This document shows, piece by piece, positions 1-10,604 of a DNA stretch of 64,000 nucleotides; position 1 is the stretch's first letter; every line of letters starts with the position of its first letter. The position numbers and the translations under genes were made by a program. The notes beneath the pieces were generated by a model, which saw nothing but the letters and a program-made list of their open reading frames with translations, was not told the origin of the DNA and ran no database searches. The stretch covers positions 86,236,547-86,300,546 of the forward strand of contig CAMGYJ010000005.1 in the NCBI GenBank assembly GCA_946122785.1, given 5' to 3'. The DNA comes from Linum tenue (lineage: Eukaryota > Streptophyta > Magnoliopsida > Malpighiales > Linaceae).

Positions 1-1003
1 TGTTATAAGTATGTTAGTTTCTGCTTTTGTGAACAAAGTTACCGTGGTTTGTGTACCTGTGAACAAGGAGTTTCATGTGTTATGTCATGGTGGAACTTAG
101 AATGTTTGTTTATGTTGAACAAGGAGGTAGACTGTTACGGGAATGGAAATGGATGAACTATTTTGGATGTTTGGAAATATTTTCATGATTAGTTTGCAAT
201 GCAGAATGCACTATCGCGTTATGAATTTTGTAAAGCAGGTCAAATGTGACAACAATGGAAAGTTCTCATATTATGTAAAGTCCATGACAAATTGTCACTT
301 TGTCATATTACACAAAAGTCAATTAAACCACCTTTCTTGACGAGCTATACTTCTCATAATACGCAGTTATGACAAAATCGCCCCGTCACAATTATAAGTA
401 ATGACAAAACCCGTTCGTCCTAATATACTGAAATGACAAAATATATTCGTCATAGACGCAGTTATGACAATAGATATTTGTCACAACATAATTATGACAA
501 AATAAATTAGTCAGAACAATGTGATGTAAGAGTACAAAGCAGTAATATGACAAAATTTATGACAAAACATGTTGACATAAATTTTCAGTTTGTCACATTA
601 TAAACATATCCTGGCAAAAAAATATTTGGTCATATTAGGCGTGTGACAAATTATGAACCTTTCATGACAGATTATATTCGTCACAAAATTCTATTATGAC
701 AAACTATGATCGTCTAATATGACCAACACTTTTCTCAAAATTACCAATTTATGACAATTATTATGATAAAAGATTTCGTCATAATATCTCTGTTTGTCAC
801 AATAGACTACCCAGAACCTCATATATATCGGAAGAAGATGTGACAAATGTGTTTCAAAAAATTGTCACATATGACCTATCTTGAAGCGATAAAATGACAA
901 AACCTTCTGACAAACACTTTTGCCATATTAGGTCAAATATAGCAAAATAGGTATCTAATATGACCAAATGGTCCCGTCATAATAGGCCGAATTTGTTGTA
1001 GTG
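1..1003 (+). mobile_element. CACTA (En/Spm) element, 3' tail, copy A
   Basis: This is the right end of a CACTA element cut by the window start. It is the same sequence as 50879-51881, where the whole element is visible. It ends in GTTGTAGTG at 995-1003, the inverse of the CACTACAAC terminus typical of the superfamily. The first 280 bases are 3' non-coding sequence after the TnpA-like gene. A 65-codon reading frame at 143-340 has no family resemblance and is not called as a gene. Confidence 0.85.
280..1003. promoter_or_regulatory. CACTA subterminal repeat array, right end, copy A
   Basis: About thirty short copies of TGACAAA/TTTGTCA-type motifs, in both orientations, are packed into about 720 bases and end at the terminal inverted repeat. 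Motif arrays of this kind in CACTA elements are the known binding sites of the TnpA-type protein. The same motif occurs at the left end of the complete element (42669-43080), which supports the pairing of the two ends. Confidence 0.75.
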
Positions 1004-1041
1004 ATCTCCTCCATCGATCGGAACGGGATGGTTCCAGGTAC

Positions 1042-2035
1042 AGGGCAGTAGCAGGCGATGTATTTCCAGTGGTGTGAGAGCACCAATCACAGGGTGGAAG
1101 ACTGCCAAGCCATGCGAGAGTCTAGCACACCGCATGAGCAGCTAAATTTCATTAATAATGCTCGGCGCAACGACCCCTACAGTAATACATACAACGAGGG
1201 GTGGCGCCAACATCCAAATTTCTACTAGAGTGGCAACAACAATCCCAAGCCACCAGGCTTCTAGGCTCATGCAGCTGGTTTTCAAAACCAGAGACAGCCA
1301 TATCAGCCCCTCCCAAGCCAGATGCAGCAGCAACAACCATTATATCAGCCCAAACAGGTGCAGGCTTTTTAACAGCCCCCACAGCAGCAGCAGTACCAGC
1401 AGCTTGGTGCATCTTCATCAGTCCCAGCACCAAGCGATCCCGTGTCATAGGGATCTAGTGACCACATTGGCCAGCACTAGTACCCAGAAGTTCAATAAAC
1501 TAGAGCAATTCATGGAAGTGGTTGCGGGCAAATTCATGGAGATTGAAGCTAGCCAGAGGAGCCAGCAGGCACTTTTACATGATATGGAAACCAAAATCGG
1601 GCACCTGGCAAATGCCCTTGCTTCTAGACCGGCTGGCACACTTCCTGGGCAACCCTTGCCAAACCCCAGAAATCATAAGGAGGGTTTGCACGTCATCATG
1701 CTTAGGAGTGGGACTGTAACTAAAGATGCATCGCCGAGGAGTGCAAAGAAGGTGACCAAGATCACCCCAGAGCCGAAGAAGACCTGGTGATGGAAAAGGA
1801 GTCAGAGGTTCAGGCCCCAAAGCCCCAACCAGTAGTGGCTGGATATAAGCCTAAGCTCCCTTTACCCACCATGATGCATAAAGACTAGCTAGAGGCAGAG
1901 TTCGGGAACTTCATGTCCATGCTTAGGAAGCTGAATGTTCAAGTGCCCTTCCTGGAGGCATTATCTCATATGCCTAAGTATGCGAAGTTCCTGAAAGATC
2001 TCCTCTTTAAGAAGAAGAATTTGAGCGAGCTGTCC
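1042..2035 (+). pseudogene. Gypsy gag, C-terminal part (broken), copy A
   Basis: Read from 1058, the frame gives a CX2CX4HX4C zinc knuckle whose first Cys has become Phe (codon at 1064). The other ligands remain: Cys 1073, His 1088, Cys 1103. A Gln/Pro-rich stretch follows, broken by in-frame stops at 1226, 1262 and 1370, each at a position where Gln codons prevail. The frame then shifts, and about 1490-1790 encodes the typical Athila gag segment containing GHLANALASRPAGTLP and LRSG. Another stop interrupts at about 1886 (HKD-stop-LEAEF). The stretch at about 1889-2035 (FMSMLRKLNVQVPFLEAL) leads to the protease, with one more frameshift near 2020-2035. The gag is not functional as it stands. 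Its N-terminal half is not attached here because of the CACTA insertion. Confidence 0.8.
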
Positions 2036-2037
2036 AC

Positions 2038-2892
2038 TTGGAGCTCAGCGAGGAGTGCTCGACCATTCAGCAGAACAAGCTTCTGCAGAAGCAGAAGGAC
2101 CCATGTTATTTTACTATGTCGTGCTCTATTGGTAAATTGCATGTAGAGAGGTCCTTGGCGGATCTAGGCGCTAGTATCAATGTTATACCGTACAAATTGT
2201 TCAAGAAACTATGCCTAGGTGAACCCAGTGCAACTAGGATGAGTATTCAATTAGCTGACCGATCTGTAGTTCATCCTAGGGGCATAGTGGAAGACCTCCT
2301 AGTTAAGGTTGGCAGATTCTTTTATCCTGCGAATTTTGTTGTCTTAGACATCAATGAGGATGTAGAAGTGCCCCTTATACTAGGTAGGCCTTTCCTGGCC
2401 ACCACCAAGGCTCTCATATATGTGCATGATGGGACCCTGATTTTGAGGGATGGTGAGGAGCAGATAACATTTTCCATTGCTAATAATATGAATGCTATCT
2501 CGCATGGGGATGCCTTATCTCATCAGGTGCACGAGCGTGTTGTGTATCCTTCTGTGTCTCCCGTTTTGCAGGACCCTCCTCTCATTCCTTCGCCGCCACT
2601 CCCGTCCGTCCCGTTCCCAAAAGAAAAGATAAAGGAGGAGTGGCGGCCGAAACTGCAGGTATCTAAGCCTTCTCAAAAGAAAGCTGGAGAACACTATGAG
2701 CTGGTCCCGGCTCCTCGGCCACGACTGCCCTGGCCATCCAAGTATTCACTCGCTTGCATCCTGCCGGATGGCCAGGTCGAGCTGATATGTGCTGGAGGTC
2801 ATACCAGTCGTGTGCATGGCCACCATCTGAAGCTGTACCTTAAGAGCGATGTGGATCCACTCTTGGAGACACCTGTTCTTCCATCGCTCTAA
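2038..2892 (+). CDS. Gypsy retropepsin fused to an integrase-like C-terminal tail, copy A
   Basis: This is an open frame of 284 codons. Residues 20-145 form a retroviral-type aspartic protease: DLGASINVIP at about residue 42, then LADRS, PRGIVEDLLVKV, and the second half VPLILGRPFLAT. DLGAS instead of DTGAS is usual in Athila/Tat Gypsy elements. From about residue 170 the sequence is Pro-rich. The last 45 residues (CILPDGQVELI, then RVHGHHLKLYL) resemble the extreme C-terminus of plant Gypsy integrases. Reverse transcriptase, RNase H and the integrase core are missing with no stop at the join, as in non-autonomous TR-GAG-like elements. The true N-terminus lies in the upstream gag frame, so this is the downstream part of a former gag-pol polyprotein. 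An identical frame lies at 52916-53770. Confidence 0.8.
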   Translation: MELSEECSTIQQNKLLQKQKDPCYFTMSCSIGKLHVERSLADLGASINVIPYKLFKKLCLGEPSATRMSIQLADRSVVHPRGIVEDLLVKVGRFFYPANFVVLDINEDVEVPLILGRPFLATTKALIYVHDGTLILRDGEEQITFSIANNMNAISHGDALSHQVHERVVYPSVSPVLQDPPLIPSPPLPSVPFPKEKIKEEWRPKLQVSKPSQKKAGEHYELVPAPRPRLPWPSKYSLACILPDGQVELICAGGHTSRVHGHHLKLYLKSDVDPLLETPVLPSL

Positions 2893-4274
2893 GCATCCAC
2901 CCTCTGCGTCCAGGTAAATACGTAAAAGAAGCGCTTGTGTGGAGGCAACCCCACCACCGTTTGCTTTTCTTTTATTTGTTTTTCTACTTGGAACTATGGT
3001 TTCTATCACCCGGTGTGTTTTGATGACTCTAGCTTTGTGACTTTGGACTGGTCCCCTTCCAGTCCCCTGCTCTTGACTGGTCTGTCTTCCATTTGCCATT
3101 CCCGATCGTCATTTCATAGTAACATCGTTCCCCTTCTTTATGCTCCATTGAGGACAATGTCTAACTTAAGTGTGGGGGGTGCTTTGTAATTCTTGGAGCA
3201 TATGTTTTAGTGCTTGGAGCCTAGTCCACTGTCCAAATTTCGATTTGAGGGCTCCAAGTACTATTCCCTGCAATAACCTGCTCAGTATGCTTTGAATTGA
3301 CAGTCTTTATGGTGATATGCAACATAGGGAGGTAGTTGTAGCACTATGGAGGATGTTGAAGTATAAGATTTTTCCTATCTGTCTCTTTGATGTGCTGGTT
3401 GATTTTGTGAACTAGTGGATTTAGGACCGTTAATTCATCTGGTATTGATGACTCTCTCTATGTTGTGTTGTGCACTCGTGTATCGAAAAAGGGTGCTCAA
3501 TTGTGTGAAATGAAAAAAAGCAGTCGGTCCTCCATGTCAAGCAAATTTTTGAACTTTTGATAACATGAGGTAAGCTCAACGTGTGTGGCACCGTTAATTG
3601 CACAAAATCGGGTTTTGGAAGAGATTTTAGTGATCCATGGTGGGGTAGGCCTACAAGTTGAAGCTAAGTCGTCTCTAGTACAAGTAAAAATTCCACTCGT
3701 TGAACTGTTTTGCCTACTAGAGGATGTGTTTTAAGGGCACGGATAGAGCTTCCGAAACCCTTTAATTTCATTGACCCTTCCCTTCACACCAGTTGAGGAG
3801 AAGGAGTTAAAAGACGTACTCTGGCTAGCGGCAGATGTACAGAAATTGCTCTTGCTCAACCAATAAGGGTCGACCGCGCATAAAAACTGCAGTTTGGAAC
3901 CCCCGCCAAGTAAATGTGGAAAACATAAGAAAACAAAAAGAAAAAGTAAGAAATGGGGGGTTCCAACGAATGAAATGAAATGGAAGAGCACCCGATACGA
4001 AGAGTCCTTGGTCGTTAAATTGTGTGAGTCTCCTTATCCATGAATTAACTGCCTTAGTTCCACTGCTTCTCATGATCCTGGTTCGAGTCTAGTACTCGCA
4101 TTGAGAGAGATAGGGGACGTCTTAGAAGACCAGTTGAACTCGTAAGTTGCTAACTGATGTAGAAAATCCTCTACCGACGATCAGGGTTGCATGTTGGTGT
4201 AAAGGTCTGGAGAATTGCATTGGTTTGAGTTAGGTTTGCTTGGAGACAAGCAAATAGTTAAGTGTGGGAGAATT
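2893..4274 (+). other. Gypsy 3' non-coding region with polypurine tract, copy A
   Basis: There is no gene here. At about 3148-3182 is a conserved Gypsy 3' landmark (TTGAGGACAATGT, then TTAAGTGTGGGGGG). The region ends in the polypurine tract GTGTGGGAGAAT just before the LTR start at 4275. The small reading frames at 3731-4073 on the minus strand are accidental. A GGTTCGAGTC string at 4079 is not part of a foldable tRNA. Confidence 0.7.
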
Positions 4275-5678
4275 TGATAACTCAATATTTACACATGTTT
4301 TTGTCCAACATTCTTATATTGTTTGAGCCTTGTCTCTCGTGTTTTAGGTCGATTTCAAGCTAGGTTGTTCTTATTTGACATATTTCAGGTCCTAGTACGT
4401 GAATGAAGTCTTGGGCATGAGTTTGGGGTCGATTGAAAGAAGTTGGGACGTTTCACGCAAAGTTGAGGATTTTACGCAGCCAAGTCAAATTTCCACGCGG
4501 TCGTGCATCATGGACATGCGCGGACAAGAGCCAATTCTACACGGTCGTGCAAATTGACGTGCAACTCCTTTTGCGCGGTCAAGGAGGTACGGGACGTGCG
4601 AAGTGTCCCTTTGGCCATGTGGGATTTCCAGAGACATCACACGGGCAGGCCAGATTTTCACGCGACCGTGCAGTTCTGGTCCTGCGTCACATTACAAGCC
4701 ACTAAATCAAACGTCGTGTTTTGGAGAGTCACACGGGCACGCGAGGATTCTACACGATCGTGTCGCCTGGCTGTGTGGTTGTGAATTTCTGGGTTTTAAC
4801 CCAATTTCGGGCCTTTGAGATAGGGATCGAATTTTGAGAGCAAAAATAGATATTTAGAGAGAGAAAGTGCGAAGAACAAACCATAGGATCAATTTTTGGA
4901 GTTGGGTTTCATCAATCAAGCTTGAATTTCGACCTTGGAGTGAAGATTATCATCCCAGAGCTTACTGTAAACATCATTATGAGTATGATTCCTTTGATTG
5001 TTGTTTTCTACTCTCTCTACGGAGTAGAACTTTCTCTCACTTGGGTATGAAGAACCCTAGTTCCATGTGTTAGGGATCGTGATTTTAATCAATTTAAGTG
5101 TGTTTATTGAGTCAATTGAATCCTGATCAACTTCTTTTGATTTCTGCTGCAACCTGAGATTGATAGAATTTGATTAGGTTGTTAGAGCTTCTTCAATCGG
5201 TAAGAGTGAATTGATTGTACGAGAGTCAGTCAATTCACTGCTTTGTACTGGAATATGTTTCCAGTAGTGGAGTTCTGTGTTAATTGCCTTAGCATTCTAT
5301 CCCGGTGAAGACTAGTCGTTTGTCGGTTAGTCTGTCTAAGAGGGCTTGGTCAGCTTAAGAGATTCCAAGCTACTGTCGGATCTTCCGCAGTTTAATCAAT
5401 AGTAAATCAACCAAAGGAATTTACAACTTAAACCTAACTAAGGAGCTAGGGGGATTCATTCTCGAGGGACTCTTCCCTTGTTTAAGAACTTCGAACAATT
5501 TACTGCTTTCTTTTTGCTTTAGTTTAAACTCATTCTCACTAAACTTTCCCCGCCAGATAATAGATAATCACAGAGTAGGCAGTACATCTAGGCCTTGTGT
5601 TGACATTTATCACTTGATTCTACTATACTGCAGTTCCTTTCTGTGATTACACATGATCGCGGGTTTGGTGTTGTGTCA
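4275..5678 (+). repeat. Gypsy family A 3' LTR, copy A
   Basis: The LTR starts TGATAACTCAATATTTAC directly after the polypurine tract and ends in GTTGTGTCA. It is homologous to the 5' LTR at 40697-41611, which lacks about 457 bases present here (about 4749-5205). The segment 4480-4780 is dense in CACGCGG/CCGTGC-type words. Several short reading frames at 4433-4818 and 4867-5073 lie in this LTR and are not genes. Confidence 0.85.
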
Positions 5679-6394
5679 TACCGTGTCACGTACACTGGTA
5701 ATATTAGCTAAACCAAAGGAGAAGTTGACATGTTCTTTCCATCACTATTTTGGTTTAGATATATAAACATAAATTTCAGTGGATGCTTACACATATTTAG
5801 CATTTGCAATGTCCAATGTGATTTATTGTCAGGGATTTGCAAAGTGCATTGCTGCCATGTAAACATATGCTTAGAATTGATAGAGGAAGTTGATATGAGA
5901 AGTTAGATTGAATTGGGTGTTTCTCTAGGCTGCAAGTAAATGAAGGAAAGCTAATCTAAGAACTTAGTTTTGAATTTTTGTACATGGTTTGATTATGTGT
6001 GAACTTAAGATTGTAGGTTTGCTGGTAATAGAATTGAAGGAATATTTGATTGATTATTTGCTTGCAGAATTGAATGATTGTTGATTGATGATACATATAG
6101 ATTTGGCAATTTAAAGTAATGCCTTTTAACATATGAGATTGGATTTCTGAGTTAGTTAGATTTCTCGGATGTTGATATCAAAGAAAATCACAGCAGGTTA
6201 GGCTGCATTCAATAGAGTAGGTGGTTGTTTAAAGAATGGCTTATTAACGACGGTTGGGCGGCTTTAGCGATGGTCAGAACTGTTGCTAAATGATTTTATT
6301 TATTTCAGATGTATTTGACTCGCACGAAACTATACAACAAATTAATCCTAAATAGAGTCCATGTTTTTAAATTCTAGCTGAATGCAGTATAGAG
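5679..6394. other. Unassigned spacer after the Gypsy 3' LTR, copy A
   Basis: This is AT-rich sequence with no coding signal that I recognise. At about 6245-6300 there is an imperfect inverted motif (AACGACGGTT and GTTGCTAAATG) reminiscent of subterminal repeats of other plant DNA transposons, too short to classify. Confidence 0.4.
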
Positions 6395-7920
6395 CAAGTA
6401 TTTAAATTGTGAACCCGGGCTGATCCATGTAACCCTACTTCAATCGCTTAGGTTGTTATCTATAGCAAACAACTTTTGGGTTTAGAGCTAATGAAACTAC
6501 AAACTAAACAAGCAAAGAAAAGTAAATAAAGGAAAATTCTAACTAAGGGAGCTTCACCCAGGAGTTGCTTCCCCCTAACTAGCTACCAAGACTTGTTGGA
6601 TTGGAACGATTGCTACGGGCAAGGTGACCGCGAACTGCAGAGGGATGCAAATATGGTCGTAGACCACAATCTCGATTGCTAAACCGAGGTAAACATTATA
6701 GGTCGTGTCACTCGACCCTCTCGGTTTAGGCAATCGGATCGGTGGTGACTTTCTCCCTCACTCAACTCAAGGGTTGGACGACTTAATCACGCTTAACCAA
6801 TTTGCTTAATTCAACATTGAGGTTTGCCCTAGATTAACCTAGTTAGGTGACTTAAAAAGCTAAAGGAAAACCAACTCGATTGAGTCTCCCTTGAAAGGGG
6901 GATTTTCCTCTCTAACTAAGTTAAAGTGGCTAATTAGATTCCAAAGCACCAACATGCACAAACCTAAGGATGCTAAGCACAATTATGCAGAATCCTTAGG
7001 TTGCTAAGCACCAAAATGCACAAACCTAAGGATGCTAAGCAAAAAACATGCAAACCCTTCGATTGCTATGCACAAGCATGCACAATCAACATGAATAATA
7101 CCTCAATCATTGAATTAAACAATACCCAATGACAATTATTCAATATAAACAAGTAATTACAAAGTATTAGTTAGGGATCTACAATACCCAAGAGAAAAGA
7201 GTGAGTTTCTAGAGACATAGAGAGGGATTACAAATTTGAGCTCAAGATCTTCTTCTTCTTCTAGGCTTGAATCTCTACCCAACCCTCCAATGATGCTCCA
7301 AGATCACTCTAGCACTCTCTCTCTCTCTCTCACTAGAAATCCCCTTTGGTGTTTTAGGTTGAAACCCAAGAGAAAGAACCAGCTCTCCTTCTTAAAAAAC
7401 CAGCTCTCCCTTCTCTCTCCTCGCTGTTGTCTTCATATTTGCCCGAAAGTGATCAGTTCACGGACGCGTTGGCTAGTTCACGGCCGTGAACACCTAAACG
7501 CGTCCGTGAACTCATTCGCCTCCAAAACGCACCACTTTGCTTCCTGGGGTCACGGTCAATGGCCACAGTTCAATGTCTTAGAGACCGTGAATGCCTTGTC
7601 GTCAGTAACTTCAGGAACCTCGCTGGACGTCTCGTTGTTCACGGTTGGTGGTCGAAGTTCACGGTCTTAGAATTAAGAATACAAAGGGAGTGTTTGGTTC
7701 CGGGAATGGATAGAATAACAACACATTAGGTGTTTTACCCTAACAACAAGGACAAAACATTAAAATAAATAAAAATTAATAGATCAATTCCACCTGTTAA
7801 GACCTGAAACATGCTTAAAATATACACAACCTAGCGTAAAATTGAACCTTGGGTGATGTAAATGCCTCAAACATCACAAGAATATGGGGTTAAAACATGT
7901 ATAATTAAGCCTGAATCACT
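6395..7920 (-). repeat. Gypsy LTR, family B-like, minus orientation, copy A
   Basis: On the minus strand this resembles the LTR at 23135-24478. Shared landmarks include the GA-rich repeat next to the CACCAAAGGGG word (7316-7350), the GAAGAAGAAGAAGATCTTG stretch (7243-7262), and a preceding cluster of CACGG/CCGTG words (7455-7670). At the right, minus-strand TTTACGCTAGGTTG and a TTTCAGGTC-type word match the start of the Gypsy LTR families. A short tandem motif, ATGCACAAACCTAAGGATGC, occurs twice at about 6955 and 7017. The 144-codon frame at 7236-7670 is inside this LTR and is not a gene. Exact ends are uncertain. Confidence 0.6.
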
Positions 7921-8860
7921 CCATCCGACACTCAGGCTCGTCGGCGACACTTTTCTGCGGCTCGACCGTCGTAATCGATCTCCAGCGGCCTTTGAAGGTC
8001 GATGGCGCCAACAAATAGATTTGCAGGCCGGAAAAAGGAAAACAATAGTAATGAAGAGGTATATTGAGATCTAGAAGAATTGGGGGTGGGAGCTTGGGAG
8101 GAGAATCATGTTTCATAAATGGTTTAACTATCGGGACCGAAAGTCGAACGAAAGAGGACAAAAATGGAGCACAATGGACAAAAAGGCAAAGGTCACGGCC
8201 AGAGGACCATTATCATGGATGGGAGACCGTGATGTTTGGGCCCAGACCGTGAAGATCAACGGGATCCAGGAGCTTCTGCACGCCTCGTGGGCAAGTCGAA
8301 AATCACGGGCACTAGACTGTGATAATTCTGCCATGACCGTGAAGTCTCCTAAATGAAACGACACATTGTAGCTCGAGATTACGGCAAGTCTCCAAGATTA
8401 ATCCAATGTTTGATGTAATTTTCATTATTCTTGATTGTTGTACTGCATATTTCAAAGTTAGGTCAAAATTGACCTAGGTGTATGAAATCCCCCTTTGGGC
8501 CTTAAGAAGCCGGATTTTTTGACCAATTGGGTAACCCCATCTAGGTCAATTTTGGGCAATCCTCAAATATCGATTTAGTGTCATGAACCTACCATGATTG
8601 GTTACTATTTCGCCATTTCGGATTAGTTTCTGAGTGACTGGTCTTAGCAACCATCAGTCGATTAGTCAAGAGAGCTATTTTCCTAGTTTAATTCAACATT
8701 CCTTGATTAATCGTCCAAGAGAGTGGCGTTTCTCCACTAACTGCAACCTCCTCGCGGTTTATGAACACAGCTTTTCCACACTAGCATCTTAAGTTTCATC
8801 AATGAACTTTTTACTGTAATTATGTGGGCACCGAAAACAAAACATAGGTCGGATTTACCC
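7921..8860 (+). repeat. Gypsy LTR fragment, plus orientation, copy A
   Basis: A plus-oriented LTR-like segment faces the minus LTR on its left. Its words CGAAAGTCGAACGAAAGAGG and GGACAAAAA resemble the LTR at 31720-33120. The run at 8190-8345 carries repeated GTCACGG/ACCGTGA words. The later part (8400-8760) has the conserved layout of plant Gypsy LTR 3' halves. No polypurine tract or primer-binding site was found, so it is a truncated copy. Confidence 0.5.
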
Positions 8861-9257
8861 AACCAAAATTCATTGAAGGGGGTTGCAAACAAGACTTATT
8901 TCATAATAATTCCAAAATAATAGTACAAAATATACCGAATAACTCCAAACAAGAGTGGAAGGAAGAACATTCGTCAGCACCTACCGGCAAACAATTAATT
9001 AGATTAGGAGATTAGTATATAATGATTAAGAAAAATATATAGTAGTGTTGGTTATCAACAAGTGTTGGGTTGTGTTGCGTATATGTTTGTTGTTTTTGAA
9101 CGGTCCTGTTAGCTTCAAATATTGGAGTCTATTGGTTAAGAAGATATTATTAATCAATCACTCTTGTGTAGTTAGAATAAAACCGAATTAAGCAACTATG
9201 CGCCAATGTTAAGTTTCGTTCCGATTATTCTCACCGTTATTGTTATTGTTATTATTA
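8861..9257. other. Short spacer left of the Pack-MULE, copy A
   Basis: No gene or known repeat was recognised. It ends in a TTATTG/TTATTA-rich stretch, of which 9248-9257 (GTTATTATTA) is the left target site duplication of the Pack-MULE. Confidence 0.5.
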
Positions 9258-9783
9258 GGCTAAATTACATGTTTGGTCACTCAAATTATACAAATCTTTC
9301 ATGTTTGCCATCCGAATTACTTTTCTTTCTTATTCGCCACTAACTTTACGAAATCGTTACACGGTTGGGTCACCGGCCGTTACACTCCGTTAAATTTGTC
9401 CTACGTAGGCAGTCAACTATAAAGTTTGACCGTTAACTAGATGACGTGGAAATTAAAAAATAAAAAAAAATAAAAAATTTCTTTCCACCTCATCATTGCA
9501 CTTATTTTATCTATATAATTTATCATATTAATAATTTAATAAAATTTAATAAATTATAAAAATGGGCAAATCCAATGCTCATCATCCTCACCATCCACTC
9601 CATCGTTCAATCACCAGACTATCTCCGGCATCAAGTCCAAAGGCGTCCGCCCCGACCTCATCGGCTTCATCGTCGCTCACTATGCCTCCAAGTGGCTCCC
9701 GGAGCTCTCCCTCTCCTCCTCCTCTGTCGACGTCGACAACAGCGTCCCTGCCGCCGCCGTGGCCGGCTCGGAAGAGAGCATGA
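9258..9783 (+). repeat. Pack-MULE left terminal inverted repeat, copy A
   Basis: It is the inverted counterpart of 11555-12088, from the outer GGCTAAATTAC to the inner GAGAGCATGA. The outer 300 bases are AT-rich non-coding sequence. The inner 220 bases are GC-rich coding-like sequence of NPH3 type. Confidence 0.88.
9562..9783 (+). pseudogene. NPH3-like gene fragment in left arm (frameshifted), copy A
   Basis: Starting at the ATG at 9562, the sequence encodes MGKS and then loses frame because of a missing A in the AATCCAA run. The second copy (60438) has the A and stays open. In the proper frame the segment contains TISGIKSKGVRPDLIG and HYASKWLPELS. These match the early part of the NPH3 domain of BTB/NPH3 phototropism-signalling proteins. 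Only about 70 codons are present, so no function is expected. The parent gene is elsewhere in the genome. Confidence 0.65.
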
Positions 9784-10604
9784 TAACAAAGCAGTTACAG
9801 CCTTGCTGACAGGCGAACGTAGCAGAACGAGAAACAAGGAGAGGTTCTTGTTCCTCTCTGTGCTCATCGCCATCTCCCTTCTTCCGGCTTCTCCTCTTCT
9901 CAGGCTGCTGTTGATCGAAATTCAGTTTCCGTTCTCCATCAGGTATGTTGCCATTTCACATCTCAAACTCATCTCTGCTGCACCAGCTTGGCTTTCTCTC
10001 TTTCTTTCTTTCTTCCTCTTGCTACCAGCCACTATGCGATTCATTTCGATCCTTTAACATTTGCTGAGTGTATGCTTGTCAATCAAAACCCAGCTTCTGA
10101 TTCTCATTCTAATCACTTCCCACTCGTTTATGAAACGATTAAAAAATTTTGAAACATGAGATTTGAGTTCTGATGACATAATTGGAGACAAGCTCCAAGC
10201 TGCTGCATGTATATATGCATATTTGCCCATTAGAGTTCAACTCTATGTGCTAACAAACCACTCCAATTATGTGCTTCTTTCACTTTCATTTAGCTATCCC
10301 ATGAGCTGGATTTTGGTTTACCATGCCATTGTGTAAAATATTAACATGTTTGTCTTAATTGTAGAAGAAGCTATTTACACATATGAAGCTGGAGAGTGGC
10401 TTGTGTTCATTCTTTTTCTATGTTTGATCACCAAATTAGGAGGGGGAAAACATTGATTTCTGCTGAGCCCTACTGATTTGGTTTCTCCCACTGTGGAAGA
10501 ACTAATATAGAAAGCAACTCAAAGGGTTTTAAGTTTCCACCGCCAAATTTCATGTTGGGGAAGAAAACTTGTAATGGTTATTGAGGGTGCTGGGAAGAAG
10601 CCAT

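Larger units (their letters stand above)
1004..5678 (+). mobile_element. Athila/Tat-like Gypsy element, 3' half, copy A
   Basis: This is the part of a Gypsy element lying to the right of the CACTA insertion: the C-terminal part of gag with its zinc knuckle, a retropepsin domain, a non-coding 3' region with a polypurine tract, and a 3' LTR. Reverse transcriptase, RNase H and the integrase core are absent. The 5' half for this copy lies outside the window. The second copy (51882-56556) is joined to its 5' half at 40697-42668. The family assignment rests on the gag and protease sequences, including the DLGAS form of the protease active site seen in Athila/Tat elements. Confidence 0.85.

Noticed and set aside
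143..340. 65-codon frame conserved in both duplication copies
   Set aside because: Conservation is explained by the duplication. It lies after the TnpA-like gene and runs into the subterminal repeats, with no family resemblance.
1158..1480. N-terminal part of the 210-codon frame at 1158-1790
   Set aside because: In this stretch the true gag frame is the one starting at 1058 with Gln-rich coding. Only the part after about 1490 is real gag sequence.
4070..4110. GGTTCGAGTC string like the B box of a tRNA gene
   Set aside because: The flanking bases do not form a T-arm stem and no acceptor stem or A box fits at tRNA spacing. It lies in Gypsy 3' non-coding DNA and recurs in copy B.
4433..4818. 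Three overlapping frames in the family A LTR
   Set aside because: They arise from the GC-rich CACGCGG/CCGTGC zone, overlap in three frames and lie in an LTR.
7236..7670. 144-codon Ser-rich frame
   Set aside because: It lies in a minus-oriented Gypsy LTR with CT repeats. The composition produces the frame.
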